NCBI RefSeq assembly: GCF_038561935.1
Contig: NZ_CP102770.1
Coordinates: 7,502,001 to 7,566,000 of the forward strand
Direction: 5' to 3'
Source: Myxococcus stipitatus
GTDB taxonomy: Bacteria; Myxococcota; Myxococcia; Myxococcales; Myxococcaceae
Length of the DNA stretch: 64,000 bases
The notes under the pieces were generated by a model. It did no database searches, had not been told where the DNA came from, and was given only the letters and a program-made list of their open reading frames with translations. This document shows, piece by piece, positions 28,419 through 37,347 of the stretch; positions within the stretch are counted from its first letter, which is position 1, and the number at the start of each line of letters is the position of its first letter. Made by a program: the position numbers and the translations under genes.

Positions 28419-29266
28419 TGAAGAAGCCCTCCTGGCTGAAGATGGCGGGCATCCACGCGGGGCTGAGCGTGATGTGCATGGTGACGCTCTACCCGGTGCT
28501 GTGGGTGGTGAAGATGGCGCTGTCGCCCGTGGACGGCATGTCGCTCACGGCCAATCCCTTCCCCGACGCCGTCACGCTCGACCACTTCCGCGCGGTGCTC
28601 TGGAGCTCGGATGCGCAGGGGCGCTGGGTGTTCGGGCGGCAGCTGCTGGCGAGCCTCATCGTGGGTGGCGCCACCACGGGGGTGGGCTTGAGCCTCGCGG
28701 TGACGGCGGCCTATGCGCTGTCGCGCTTCCGCTTCCCCTGCAAGGAAGGCGGGATGCAGGCGCTGCTCATCACGCAGATGTTCCCGGCGACGCTGATGCT
28801 GGTGCCCATCTACAGCATCCTCCAGAAGCTGGCGCTGCTCGACAGCCTCACGGGGCTGGTGCTGGTCTACGCCACCACCTCGCTGCCCTTCTGCATCTGG
28901 ATGTTGAAGGGCTACTTCGACACGCTGCCGCGCGAGCTGGAGGAAGCGGCGGTGATGGACGGGGCCTCGCCGTTCCAGGTGTTCATCCATGTCGTGCTGC
29001 CACTGGCCCGCCCCGCGCTGGCCGTGACTGCGCTGTTCTCCTTCATGACCGCGTGGAACGAGTTCGTGCTCGCCGCCACGCTCATCAACGACCCGACCCG
29101 CTTCACCCTGCCCGTCGCCCTCCAGCGGTACGTGGGCGAGTACAAGGTGGAGTGGGGAAAGTTCGCCGCCTGCGCGCTGGTGGTCTCCGCGCCGGTCATG
29201 GCGCTGTTCTTCGCTCTCCAGAAACACCTCGTCGGCGGACTGACCGCTGGCGGAGTCAAGGGGTGA
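28418..29266 (+). CDS. malG: MalG-type sugar ABC transporter permease
   Basis: 282 residues with six predicted membrane segments. The cytoplasmic EAA loop reads ELEEAAVMDGASPFQVFIHVVLPLARP, which docks onto the ATPase. The protein ends in GGLTAGGVKG, a typical MalG tail. Its ATG overlaps the preceding stop (TGATG); the longer open frame upstream is a shadow of the fused permease gene. It partners the fused MalF-like half. Confidence 0.92.
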   Translation: MKKPSWLKMAGIHAGLSVMCMVTLYPVLWVVKMALSPVDGMSLTANPFPDAVTLDHFRAVLWSSDAQGRWVFGRQLLASLIVGGATTGVGLSLAVTAAYALSRFRFPCKEGGMQALLITQMFPATLMLVPIYSILQKLALLDSLTGLVLVYATTSLPFCIWMLKGYFDTLPRELEEAAVMDGASPFQVFIHVVLPLARPALAVTALFSFMTAWNEFVLAATLINDPTRFTLPVALQRYVGEYKVEWGKFAACALVVSAPVMALFFALQKHLVGGLTAGGVKG

Positions 29267-29272
29267 TGGCCG

Positions 29273-32200
29273 ATGTCGTCGCGGTGTTCGCGTTTCATCC
29301 TTCTCGTCCTGCCGTTGCTCGCGCTGGCCTGTGGTGATTCCCAGAAGGGACATCCGCCACCCTCGCCCACTCCGCCCACCGTTAGGGAGGTCACGCCCAC
29401 GGGCGGCCCCATCGCCGGGAACACGCTCATCAACGTCTACGGCTCGGGGTTCGAGCCAGGCGCGAAGCTGTACCTGGGCAACCAGGAGGCGCTGCGCACC
29501 GTCGTGGTCAACTCCTTCCGCATCTACGGCTACTCGCCCACGGCGAGCACCGCGAAGGTGGACGTCCGGGTGGTGAATCCGGACAGCAGCTTCGGCGTGC
29601 TGGTCGGAGGCTTCACCTACGAGGGCCCCCCGACCGCGTCCATCAGCCAGGCCGAGGTCCTCAACGGCAACACGGAGGCCATCAGCGGCGGGCCGCCGGT
29701 GGGGGTGCTCGTGCGAGGCGCCATCACCGTCGCGGGCCTGACGCGAGGCGTGGGCCAGGGCGGCGGCGTGCGCGCACAGGTGGGCTTCGCCGCCGCGGAC
29801 GCGGAGCTGCTCAAGCCGGAGAGCTACACGTGGGAGGAGGCCACGTACGAGGGCGACTCCGACAGCGGCGAGGCGGACATCTACAAGGGCAACGTGCTGT
29901 TGCAGCCCGCCATCGGTGGCGAGAGCCGCGAGTGGGTCATCACCCTGCGCTTCTCCATCGACGGCGGGAAGACCTGGGTGATGGCGGATGGCGACGGCAT
30001 GGCCAACGGCGTGGCGGCGAACATGCTGCGCCGGGTGTTCATCTCCCGGCCCCGCGTGGACTACTGCAAGCTGGGACCGGACGGGAACGGGGCCAACCCG
30101 GAGGTGTTCTACCGCCCCACGGACACGACGCGGCACAAGGTGCTGGGGCAGGTCTTCGCTGCGGGCATCACGCAAGGCGCGGGGGCGGGGTCGGGCGTGG
30201 TGGCGCAGTTGGGCATCGGGCCGGAGGGGACGGACCCTCGGGAGTCGAGGGACTGGACGTGGGTGCCCGCGGTGTACAAGGCCGAGCACGGCAACAATGA
30301 CGAGTGGGAAGCGGAGCTGCCCAACCCCGGCACGGTGGGCACGTACAAGCTCGCCTTCCGCTTCAGCATCAGCGCGAACGCGTGGCGCGTCTGCGACGCG
30401 GACGGCGTCAATGACAGCACCGAGGGACCGCTGACGTTCAGCATGACGAAGCTGGGCACGCTCACGGTGGGCAACGAGGCGCCGAAGCCGCCCGTGGGCT
30501 GGTGCAAGATTGGCGAGGACCAGAAGGCACCCGAGGCCATCAGCTACCAGACGACGCAGACGGCGGGACTGAAGACGGTCTATGCCCAGGTCAACATGGC
30601 GGGCGTGACGGACAAGGAGGGCCCGGGGCCTGGGCTGTCCGGACAGCTCGGCTGGGGGCCGGCGAACGAGGACCCTCGCGACTCGCCCGTGTGGAACTGG
30701 AGCACGGCGCTCGTCTTCAACAAGGACAACTTCACGGTCAACGACGAGTGGAAGGCCGTGCTCCCCAACCCCGGGCAGAACGGCGATTTCCGCTACGCGG
30801 TTCGCTTCAGCGCCAATGGCGGGCCCGTGCGCGTCTGCGATGGGAATGGCACGGACGATGGAGGACAGGCGTTCGAGCTGGACCAGTTGGGCCAGCTGTC
30901 CGTGTCCGGCACGGTGGTGGTGCCCAAGGTCATCGGCTACTGCAAGATGGGGCGCTCGGACGTCAACACGCCGGAGACGGTGGACTATGTGGCGGGCGCC
31001 GCGGCCAACCGACAGGTCCGCGCGCAAGTGTTCGTGCATGGCGTGACGGACAGCCAGGGTGCTGGCGCGGGCGTGGAGGGACAGCTCGGCTGGGGCCCCG
31101 TGGGTGAGAACCCGGCCACGTCGGCGCAGTGGAACTGGTCGACCTCGGCGACGTACCTGGATGAGTCCGGCAACAACGACCAGTTCGAGACGACGCTTCC
31201 GCATCCAGGGGCCGTGGGCAGCTACCGCTTCGTGTACCGGTTCAAGGTGAACGACGGCGCGTGGATGCTGTGCGATTCGGATGGGAACAACGGCGGGACG
31301 CTGACCTTCGACCCGGCGTTGATGGGCACCGTCAATGTGGTCGCGCCGCAAGACATCACCATCGGCTGGTGCAAGCTCGGCGGTGAGGCCTTCGAGGCCC
31401 CGCCGAGCGAGGTGTACCGAGTGGGCCAGGCGCCGAAGCCCCTCTACGCACAGGTCTACATGCAGGGTGTCACGCCGGGCGCGGGCGCGGGCGCGGGGAT
31501 TCAGGGGCAGGTGGGCTACGGCCCCGAGACCGATGCGCCGGAGTCAGCGAGCTGGCACTGGACCTCCACGGGCGCGAGCTTCAATCGGGCGTCTGGCGAC
31601 AACCAGAGCAATGACGAGTGGGTGGCGCCGCTTCCCAATCCGGGCACCGTGGGGCGCTACAAGTTCGCGTTCCGCTTCAACGTGAATGGGGGGAACTACC
31701 GGTACTGCGACGCGGATGGACTGGGCACCGACGGCTTCACGCTGGCGCAGGCGGGTGGGCTGGAGGTGAGGCCCGTCGCGGTGGACTCGTGCCAGCTCCT
31801 GGGGCCCGCGACGCTCAACGCGACACCCGGTGGCACCACGCCGGTGGTGCGCGGACAGGTGCTGGTGACAACGGTGACGGATGCGACCCACGGGGCAGCG
31901 GGCGCTGGCGTCACGGCCGAGGTGGGGCATGGACCCGCGGACTCGAATCCGGCGACCACATCAAGCTGGGTCTGGACGGCCGCCAGCTTCGTGGCGGAGA
32001 CCGATGGCGGCGCGCAGGATGCCTACGAAACGGCGCTGACGGCTCCGTCGCAGGAGGGGACGTACGCGGTGGCCGTTCGCTTCCGGTATCAGTCGACGGG
32101 CGCGTGGGCGTACTGCGACCGGGATGGAAGCGCCAATGGGTACCAGACGGGGCAAGCCTCCACGTTGTCAGTGGTGGAAGTCGTCCCTCCTCGAGTGGAC

Positions 32201-33406
32201 AGGTGCCGGCTCGGAGGAGAGGTCGCGGGTCCACCGCCGCGTGAGACGTATGCGCTGGGGGCCCAGGCTTCGCGGGTCATCGCGGTCCAGGTCCACGAAG
32301 CGGGAGTGACACCGGGCGACGGCGCCGGAGCGGACATCGTCGCCGAGCTGGGTGTCGGACCGGCCGGGGCGGGTCCCGGGGACGCGCGCTGGGAGTGGGC
32401 CCCCGCGACTCATGGCGCGGACACGGGCTCGGGCCAGGATGACGAGTATCGAGCCACGCTCCCCAACCGGGTGACGGCGGGGCTCTACCACTTCGCCTAT
32501 CGCGTGAGGTTGGGAGCGGGTCCCTTCGTGTACTGCGACGCGCAGGGGACGACCGAGGGAGGGGACACCTTCGACCTCGCCCAGGCAGGAACCCTGGTGG
32601 TGCGGGACTACGCCTCGGAGTCCTGTCAGCTCATGCTCGTCGACAAGAGTACCGTGGGGAGTGGAAGCGCAGTGGGGGTGACAGGCCGGGTGACTGCCCC
32701 CGGATTCACCACGAACGGGACGGACGCCGCCGAGCTTCAAGTCCAGGTCGGCCTGGGCAATGCGGATGTGGATGCCTCGGTGACGCCCGGGGCCTTCAGT
32801 TGGAAGCCCGCGACATACTCCGGGCCCGCGAGCGCGGAGGAGTTCACCGCGGAGTTGAGGCCGGCCTACACCACGAGTCGCGCCGTGAGCCTTCGCTACA
32901 GGACCGAGGGGACGGCCTGGACGTACTGCGACAAGGACGGGAGCAACCCTGGGGGCGACTACTCCCAGGGACAGCAGCACGTGCTGACCGTCGAGAACCA
33001 CTCCGGCATCGACTACTGCCGGCTCCAGTGGCCGCAGCGGCTGAGCCAGCTGAACGGAGGCCGGACGATGTACGGCCTTATCTACGAGCCTGGGGTGACG
33101 GACACCCAGGCCCCAGGCCCCCACCTCACGGCGGAGCTTGGCCATGGTCCCAAGGACCAGGACCCCGGGGTGAGCCCGGCGTGGACCTGGGTCCTCGGCA
33201 GCATCAACAACGACGGCGGCGCGGATGAGTTCAAGGCCGACCTGCCCGCCAACGCTTCCTTCAACAACGGGTACCTGTGGAGGTACCGGGTCGGCACGGG
33301 GCCCTACTGCTTCGGGGACTGGGGGGTGGAAGGGCAGCCGGGAGGATCCGGCAACGGAGTGACCCTGGAGGATCTGGGCACAGTGGACGTAGCCCCTGCT
33401 CCCTAG
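29273..33406 (+). CDS. Giant repeat lipoprotein: IPT/TIG domain plus nine tandem ~140-residue modules
   Basis: 1377 residues. Lipobox LALAC (Cys20), a Pro-rich spacer, an IPT/TIG-like Ig domain (about 36-117), then nine tandem modules. Module starts with a conserved Cys lie near residues 265, 411, 557, 700, 840, 978, 1118 and 1249; the first module (about 121-264) lacks both Cys. Each module carries a pattern such as YCKLG, VYAQV-x-x-x-GVT, G-x-G-x-x-GQLG-GP, W-W, DEWEA-LPNPG, Y-FA-RFS and a final CDADG. The two Cys per module appear or are missing together, which suggests one disulfide each. It begins six bases after malG, so it is probably the last gene of the importer operon; a surface glucan-binding or scaffolding role is inferred from that. 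Confidence 0.82.
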   Translation: MSSRCSRFILLVLPLLALACGDSQKGHPPPSPTPPTVREVTPTGGPIAGNTLINVYGSGFEPGAKLYLGNQEALRTVVVNSFRIYGYSPTASTAKVDVRVVNPDSSFGVLVGGFTYEGPPTASISQAEVLNGNTEAISGGPPVGVLVRGAITVAGLTRGVGQGGGVRAQVGFAAADAELLKPESYTWEEATYEGDSDSGEADIYKGNVLLQPAIGGESREWVITLRFSIDGGKTWVMADGDGMANGVAANMLRRVFISRPRVDYCKLGPDGNGANPEVFYRPTDTTRHKVLGQVFAAGITQGAGAGSGVVAQLGIGPEGTDPRESRDWTWVPAVYKAEHGNNDEWEAELPNPGTVGTYKLAFRFSISANAWRVCDADGVNDSTEGPLTFSMTKLGTLTVGNEAPKPPVGWCKIGEDQKAPEAISYQTTQTAGLKTVYAQVNMAGVTDKEGPGPGLSGQLGWGPANEDPRDSPVWNWSTALVFNKDNFTVNDEWKAVLPNPGQNGDFRYAVRFSANGGPVRVCDGNGTDDGGQAFELDQLGQLSVSGTVVVPKVIGYCKMGRSDVNTPETVDYVAGAAANRQVRAQVFVHGVTDSQGAGAGVEGQLGWGPVGENPATSAQWNWSTSATYLDESGNNDQFETTLPHPGAVGSYRFVYRFKVNDGAWMLCDSDGNNGGTLTFDPALMGTVNVVAPQDITIGWCKLGGEAFEAPPSEVYRVGQAPKPLYAQVYMQGVTPGAGAGAGIQGQVGYGPETDAPESASWHWTSTGASFNRASGDNQSNDEWVAPLPNPGTVGRYKFAFRFNVNGGNYRYCDADGLGTDGFTLAQAGGLEVRPVAVDSCQLLGPATLNATPGGTTPVVRGQVLVTTVTDATHGAAGAGVTAEVGHGPADSNPATTSSWVWTAASFVAETDGGAQDAYETALTAPSQEGTYAVAVRFRYQSTGAWAYCDRDGSANGYQTGQASTLSVVEVVPPRVDRCRLGGEVAGPPPRETYALGAQASRVIAVQVHEAGVTPGDGAGADIVAELGVGPAGAGPGDARWEWAPATHGADTGSGQDDEYRATLPNRVTAGLYHFAYRVRLGAGPFVYCDAQGTTEGGDTFDLAQAGTLVVRDYASESCQLMLVDKSTVGSGSAVGVTGRVTAPGFTTNGTDAAELQVQVGLGNADVDASVTPGAFSWKPATYSGPASAEEFTAELRPAYTTSRAVSLRYRTEGTAWTYCDKDGSNPGGDYSQGQQHVLTVENHSGIDYCRLQWPQRLSQLNGGRTMYGLIYEPGVTDTQAPGPHLTAELGHGPKDQDPGVSPAWTWVLGSINNDGGADEFKADLPANASFNNGYLWRYRVGTGPYCFGDWGVEGQPGGSGNGVTLEDLGTVDVAPAP

Positions 33407-33420
33407 GCCCCTAAGTCACC

Positions 33421-33453
33421 GTGCGCGCGGGCATTTTCACGGTCCGCGCGCGC
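33421..33453 (+). terminator. GC hairpin after the repeat lipoprotein gene
   Basis: GCGCGCGG (33423-33430) pairs with CCGCGCGC (33444-33451) around a loop containing tttt. It lies 15 bases past the stop and upstream of the tRNA promoter. There is no 3' U-run, so this is a moderate call. Confidence 0.4.
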
Positions 33454-33488
33454 GTTGACCGAATGATCTGGCTGTTCGAAACAGGTGC

Positions 33489-33515
33489 TTGACAGTGGAG
33501 GAGGGCACTTATAAA
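33489..33515 (+). promoter_or_regulatory. Sigma-70-type promoter of the tRNA pair
   Basis: TTGACA (33489-33494) is a perfect -35; TATAAA (33510-33515) is a 5/6 -10, with a rather short 15-bp spacer. The expected start near 33522 lies about 25 bases before tRNA-Val. Confidence 0.65.
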
Positions 33516-33547
33516 AGCCCCCCCATCGCAGCGCGGAACACGCCTCC

Positions 33548-33619
33548 GGGCGGATAGCTCAGCGGCAGAGCGTCGCCCTTACAAGGCGAGGGTCACAGGT
33601 TCAATCCCTGTTCCGCCCA
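33548..33619 (+). tRNA. tRNA-Val (anticodon TAC)
   Basis: 72 nt including the discriminator A. All arms close: acceptor GGGCGGA/TCCGCCC, D arm GCTC/GAGC, anticodon arm TCGCC-CTTACAA-GGCGA with anticodon TAC (Val), T arm ACAGG-TTCAATC-CCTGT. CCA is not encoded and must be added after transcription. Confidence 0.95.
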
Positions 33620-33629
33620 AGAATGTTGT

Positions 33630-33706
<77 letters not shown>

Positions 33707-33710
33707 AGAG

Positions 33711-33750
33711 AAGCCCAGCAATCCTCAGGGGTTGCTGGGCTTTTTGTTTT
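33711..33750 (+). terminator. Rho-independent terminator of the tRNA operon
   Basis: AAGCCCAGCAA (33711-33721) and TTGCTGGGCTT (33732-33742) are perfect 11-bp arms, followed by a tract of T's broken by one G. The clearest intrinsic terminator in the window. Confidence 0.92.
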
Positions 33751-33771
33751 CCGCCCTACTCCTATGTGCCC

Positions 33772-34783
33772 TCAATGTGCCCCTCCGGCGTCGCCATGCT
33801 GCGCGGCATCGGATTGATGAGGCGAGGGCCGGTCGAGCTGCTGCACGGCGCTTTCCCGGGCCTCTGGTGCAAGGTGGGCGTACCGCATCGTCATTTCGAT
33901 GGTGGCGTGGCCCATCAGCCCCTGGATGACCTTCAAAGGGACTCCACGCATGGCGAGGTGGCTGCCGTAGGTGTGGCGCAGGTCGTGCCATGAGATGCGC
34001 CCCTGCTCGCGGGTGATGCCCGCCTGCCCCACCGCTCGTGAGAGCCTGTGCTCCGTCATGCTGGCGGTGAGCGGCTCGCCGTCCGGCTGGCAGAACACGT
34101 AGGGGCCGCGCAGGTGCCGGTGCCCCCTGAGTGCCTCCACGGCTGAGCTGGGCAGGTCCACGGTTCGCTCCCGGCCGCTTTTGGGGAGGTCCGTCACCCC
34201 CTGCCAGATGGAGCGCTGCACCTTGAGCTTGCCGCGCCGCAAGTCCAGGTCGCCCCACTGGAGCCCAATCAATTCGCCATGACGAAGCCCCGTCTTGACC
34301 GCCATCAGAATCAACGGGGGCCACTCTGGCTCGGCAGCGTCGATCAGGCGTTCCGCCTCCTCGAAGATGGGGCAGCCTTCTGCCCGGGGATGCCCGCTGA
34401 CTTCTTCCGCATCGCGGCCTTGAAGTCCTCGATCTCTGCTGGACCGATGGCTCCAAGGAGCGTGTCCCCGAATGCAGGGATCAGGTGGTCATCCAAAATC
34501 TGCCGCTTGGTGACGACGCTGGAGTGTTTGTTGTTGTTCTCGCTGTACGACATGAAGCGCGGGATGAACTTCGCCATCGCGAGTGGCGCGCCCTCCCCTG
34601 CTTCTCCTTTCCGAAGGTGCCGGTCAGAAGCGCGTGGCGGACCTGACGCTCGCACTCTTCGGCGCCGCGACGGATGGATCGAAGACCCGCGCTTCTTGAA
34701 GGTCGTCTCCACCGGGTGCGGCGCAGGTAGACAGCAATGATGTCCGGGGGCTTAGGGCGCCTCGCAAGAGCCGATGACGCCAC
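33772..34783 (-). pseudogene. Tyrosine-family site-specific integrase, decayed
   Basis: Phage/ICE-type integrase broken over three frames. An N-terminal piece (about 34678-34598) reads RRGAEECERQ and HALLTGTFGKEK. A core-binding piece in a second frame (about 34589-34385) reads MAKFIPRFMSYSENNNKHSS then DDHLIPAFGDTLLGAIGPAEI. After a junction near 34375 the catalytic piece continues in a third frame from FEEAERLIDAAEPEW. It still has catalytic TGLRHGE (Arg), HDLRHTYGSHLAM (His-x-x-Arg), LMGHATIEMTMRYAHL (His and Tyr). Roughly 30-40 residues expected between the core and catalytic parts are missing at the junction. At least one frameshift near 34595 plus the deletion make it non-functional. 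It runs toward tRNA-Asp, which it presumably once targeted. Confidence 0.82.
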
Positions 34784-34787
34784 CCCG

Positions 34788-35168
34788 TCACGGGTCGTCG
34801 GCCATGTCGTCGAGCTGGCCTTCGGCGATGTCCCGGTAGAAGGGCACCACCTCGACTGCCAACACGTCGCGCATCAGCTGGCGTGCTCTGTCGAAGTCGC
34901 CGGCATCCTTGTGCCGGTACATGAAGTGGAGAGCATCCGTCAGCCTGTCTGAGCCCTCCCGGATGCGTCGAGAACACTCCTCCAGGAGGGTCCGGGCACC
35001 AGCCTCCGTCGCCAATGCAGCAGTGGCGTCTGCGGCGGGGATGGCCACCTCAGAGGCAGTGCGAACCAGGAGCTGCCGCACATCCTCCGTCAGGATGAGT
35101 TGCCCGTCTTCTCGAAGGACGCGCCGCGCGAGAGCTCGGATGGGGTCCCAGTTCGGTTTGTCCGCCAT
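34788..35168 (-). CDS. DUSAM-family protein
   Basis: 126 residues. The pattern (PNWDPIRALARRVL at the start, then DVRQLLVRTASEVAI, GARTLLEECSRRIREGSDRL, and RQLMRDVLAVEVVPFYRDIA at the end) is that of the myxobacterial paralogous family known as DUSAM. It is all-helical with no signal peptide, so probably cytoplasmic. Its ATG lies two bases after the stop of a toxin-like lipoprotein, a spacing that suggests translational coupling and possibly an immunity role. That role is my inference; the family is of unknown function. Confidence 0.75.
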   Translation of the reverse strand: MADKPNWDPIRALARRVLREDGQLILTEDVRQLLVRTASEVAIPAADATAALATEAGARTLLEECSRRIREGSDRLTDALHFMYRHKDAGDFDRARQLMRDVLAVEVVPFYRDIAEGQLDDMADDP

Positions 35169-35170
35169 CG

Positions 35171-35584
35171 CTACTTCCTCTTCTTCCGCTGTGGCGGACC
35201 ACACTTGTCAAGAGGCCACTCCTGTTGCCCCTCGCAGTACCGCATACAATCGTAGCAGGAGCCCGTCCATCCTCGCTCCTGGCAGTCCCCGTAGTTGCGG
35301 ATGCAGCGCCGTTTCCACTCAGGGAGGTCCGCGTTGTGGGAGTCGTCCCACTCCTGGGCGGCGTCCCCTGCCGCCTTCGCGCTCCCCATCATCACCGCGG
35401 CCTCGGCGGCGGTGAGTCCACACGCTTCTGGGCCGAAGCGCTGGATGCAGCACGTCCCGCTGTCCATGCATGTGGCCTGGGCATATTCCTCCTGCCCCGA
35501 CAGGGATTGAGCTGAACCAGCACAGCCACCCGCAAGGAGCCACACCACCAATGCGTACCCGCCCCATGCACTCTGCCCTGGCAT
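35171..35584 (-). CDS. Small Cys-rich lipoprotein, toxin-like, coupled to DUSAM protein
   Basis: About 137 residues. Hydrophobic N-terminus with lipobox LAGGC (Cys21 from this ATG), then a charged, Cys-rich C-terminal domain: CMDSGTCCIQRFGPEACGLT, WDDSHNADLPEWKRRCI, then CQERGWTGSCYDCMRYCEG and a basic tail (PPQRKKRK). The frame is open upstream to about 35899, where AAFERAKDRLRNAAAAYARS looks coding, so the start is uncertain and no good RBS marks it. Lipoprotein plus a tightly coupled small cytoplasmic partner resembles the SitA/SitI toxin-immunity arrangement of Myxococcus, but the toxin domain is not one I can name. Confidence 0.6.
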   Translation of the reverse strand: MPGQSAWGGYALVVWLLAGGCAGSAQSLSGQEEYAQATCMDSGTCCIQRFGPEACGLTAAEAAVMMGSAKAAGDAAQEWDDSHNADLPEWKRRCIRNYGDCQERGWTGSCYDCMRYCEGQQEWPLDKCGPPQRKKRK

Positions 35585-35870
35585 TAATTGCAGACTATTG
35601 ACACCAAACTCGTCTGTCCATGCCCTCGACAGGGCGGAGAGTGCAGGCCCTCCAAGCACTACAGGCAGGATGTCAGCCCAGCCGCATATCCACATGTCGA
35701 GTTGCCCCTCCGGAGGTGCTTTCCGTGGACGTGGTGGTGCTGCTGGCGGCGGCGGTTGCTGATCCTCCAGAGAGCGGGCATAGGCCGCTGCAGCATTGCG
35801 GAGCCGGTCCTTGGCCCGCTCGAACGCCGCGACATCATCCCCCGCGTCGGCAGAAGTGGGCGTAGCCCAG
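35585..35870 (-). other. 286-bp stretch with an open, partly coding-like frame
   Basis: The lipoprotein's frame continues open through here with a Pro-rich, helical segment (RSLEDQQPPPPAAPPRP) and then a less protein-like part. It may be an N-terminal extension, a separate short gene starting at 35899, or decay. Base composition is visibly less G+C-rich than in the flanks. Confidence 0.35.
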
Positions 35871-36219
35871 TCATCCGCCCCTCCCCTGTGCGGCGTCATC
35901 GCAGAAGGAGACGCGGAAGGCATCGAGCAGGATGGCGATGCGACGCCGCCCCTCCTCGAATTCCATGCGCTCCTCCGTCGCGGCAACAGGTTTGGGCTCC
36001 TCTGGTGCCTCTTTCGCTCTCCTCTCGCGGCACCAGTCGGCGTTGTACGCCGCCCGGCACTCGCGGCGCGAGCACACGAAGCGCTGCTTGGGGCCCAGCA
36101 TCGCCTCGCAGTACACGCACAGCCCCTCTGGGGTTTGCGCGCACAGCTGGCGGATGAAGGCGGGAGAGCTTTTCGTGGCGCCTCCGAGATTCTTCGCGCG
36201 CCGCTTCCTCAGTGGTCAC
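35871..36219 (-). pseudogene. Frameshifted small Cys-rich (zinc-ribbon-like) protein
   Basis: The intact downstream part reads CVYCEAMLGPKQ, FVCSRRECRAAYNADWCRER and a charged tail ending near AAQGRGG, a Cys-x2-Cys / Cys-x4-Cys zinc-ribbon pattern. In its own frame no ATG/GTG/TTG precedes the first Cys pair. A GTG at 36219 opens MTTEEAAREESRRRHEKLSR one frame off; a one-base shift near 36160 would join the two smoothly. A genuine frameshift or an assembly error is likely. The IS21-type repeats begin three bases upstream of the GTG, which would also have cut off its promoter. Confidence 0.45.
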
Positions 36220-36221
36220 CT

Positions 36222-36269
36222 AAAACCGGCCAATGAAGGACCCCTGAAAAGCGGCCAACGGAAAGGACC
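36222..36269. repeat. Two tandem IS21-type terminal repeats
   Basis: AAAACCGGCCAATGAAGGAC (from 36222) and AAAAGCGGCCAACGGAAAGG (from 36247) are related copies about 25 bp apart. A third copy, AAAACTGGCCGATGAGGGGA, starts at 36431. Multiple related repeats near the ends are a feature of IS21-family elements. No inverted partner was found. Confidence 0.5.
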
Positions 36270-36293
36270 GAGACATTGACGCCCGGATAGGAC

Positions 36294-36480
36294 GTGGAGT
36301 CCGCCCTGGGGCGGTTGGGTTGGAGTCTGAGGCCCATCGGGGACGCGACGGGGGTGCGCCGAGAGACAGCCAGCGGCTACCTGAGGGCCACGGGAGTGGG
36401 AATCCGTCCACCACGCCGGTGGGGCAAGTCAAAACTGGCCGATGAGGGGACCACCGAGGCATGCGAGCGGTTCCGTCTCA
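36294..36480 (+). pseudogene. IS21-family istA 5' remnant
   Basis: A short plus-strand frame reads LGRLGWSLRPIGDATGVRRE and TASGYLRATGVGIRPPRRWG, the N-terminal helix-turn-helix of an IstA-type transposase. The similarity stops after about 50 residues and no DDE domain or istB follows. The element is truncated and immobile. Confidence 0.6.
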
Positions 36481-36736
36481 CTTCGGCTCACGCAGCCCCC
36501 CTGGGCTACACCCAACACTGCTCGCAGATGCGGAGTGCGCGCGGATGTACGGCCGCGCCAGCTTCGACCTACTGCGTCGTCGAGTGCTGCCCACCGTCTG
36601 AATCTACGAACCACACGAAGTACGGGAGAGCCACAAAACCCGGTGAGGCTCACATCTCCGGATTCGCTGCCGCGCGGGCTGTCCCAGCCAACCGTGGGCT
36701 GGGACAGGACACGAGCTGCGACTCACTGGGGCGGAA
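36481..36736. other. Intergenic remnant sequence
   Basis: No confident gene. A plus-strand fragment ending near 36602 reads LLADAECARMYGRA then SFDLLRRRVLPTV and a stop, which may be the tail of another lost gene. The rest shows no structure I can support. Confidence 0.3.
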
Positions 36737-37096
36737 TCAGCAGAGCCAGGTTCCTCCGCGACAGCGGCAGATGGATTCCACGCCGTTCCTACAGCATGGA
36801 GCCGTCAGGCGTTCGGGGTAGCAGGCATACCCAGCGCGGTCGCGGCACTCGATGAAGGGGCAGGCGGGGCACGCATGAAACTGCCCATCGCATGTCACAC
36901 CCAGCCCATCATTCACCACGCAGGTGTTACCGAAGGTGCAGGACACCGAGGTCTCGTCACACCAGGCGGTGCATGTCGCAAGCTCCTTCGAGGACGTGTC
37001 CAGCGCCCCTCCCTCCAGGGCCACTTCCTCCGGCGCCGTCCCACACCCGACGGCGAACACAGCACAAGCCAGCAGCAGCAGCTTCAATCCCTTCAT
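36737..37096 (-). CDS. Small Cys-rich lipoprotein
   Basis: 119 residues. Signal peptide with lipobox AVGC (Cys18) after MKGLKLLLLACAVF; AAGGGG precedes the ATG. The mature part holds about a dozen Cys in pairs (CTAWCDE, CTFGNTC, CPACPFIEC, CCRNG, CRC), so it is probably a disulfide-stabilised exported protein. Function unknown. A shorter protein of the same style lies at 49794-50063. Confidence 0.72.
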   Translation of the reverse strand: MKGLKLLLLACAVFAVGCGTAPEEVALEGGALDTSSKELATCTAWCDETSVSCTFGNTCVVNDGLGVTCDGQFHACPACPFIECRDRAGYACYPERLTAPCCRNGVESICRCRGGTWLC

Positions 37097-37347
37097 GGCA
37101 CCCCTTGTCGCAAGGGTGTGCGAGCGAAGAACGACCTGTCCGCTCTCAGTCTCATGCAACTCACACAACAACTACAACACGAGACTCAATGACCGGGGAT
37201 GCAGTCGCCCCCAGCAAGAGGCCCGGACCCGTTTCTCGCTGACTGAGATGTTTCGACGACGGTCCACGCCGCCACCGTGATGAGAGACAGCCCTCCATCG
37301 CGCACTGACACCTGGACCGAGGCCCGCCGCCCCTCTTGCGGCCCTGC

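Noticed and set aside
28232..31351. A 1039-codon minus-strand frame
   Set aside because: It is antisense to malG and the repeat lipoprotein and has shadow composition.
33707..37096. A direct repeat of the tRNA-Asp 3' end marking the right attachment site
   Set aside because: None was found by eye within the window.
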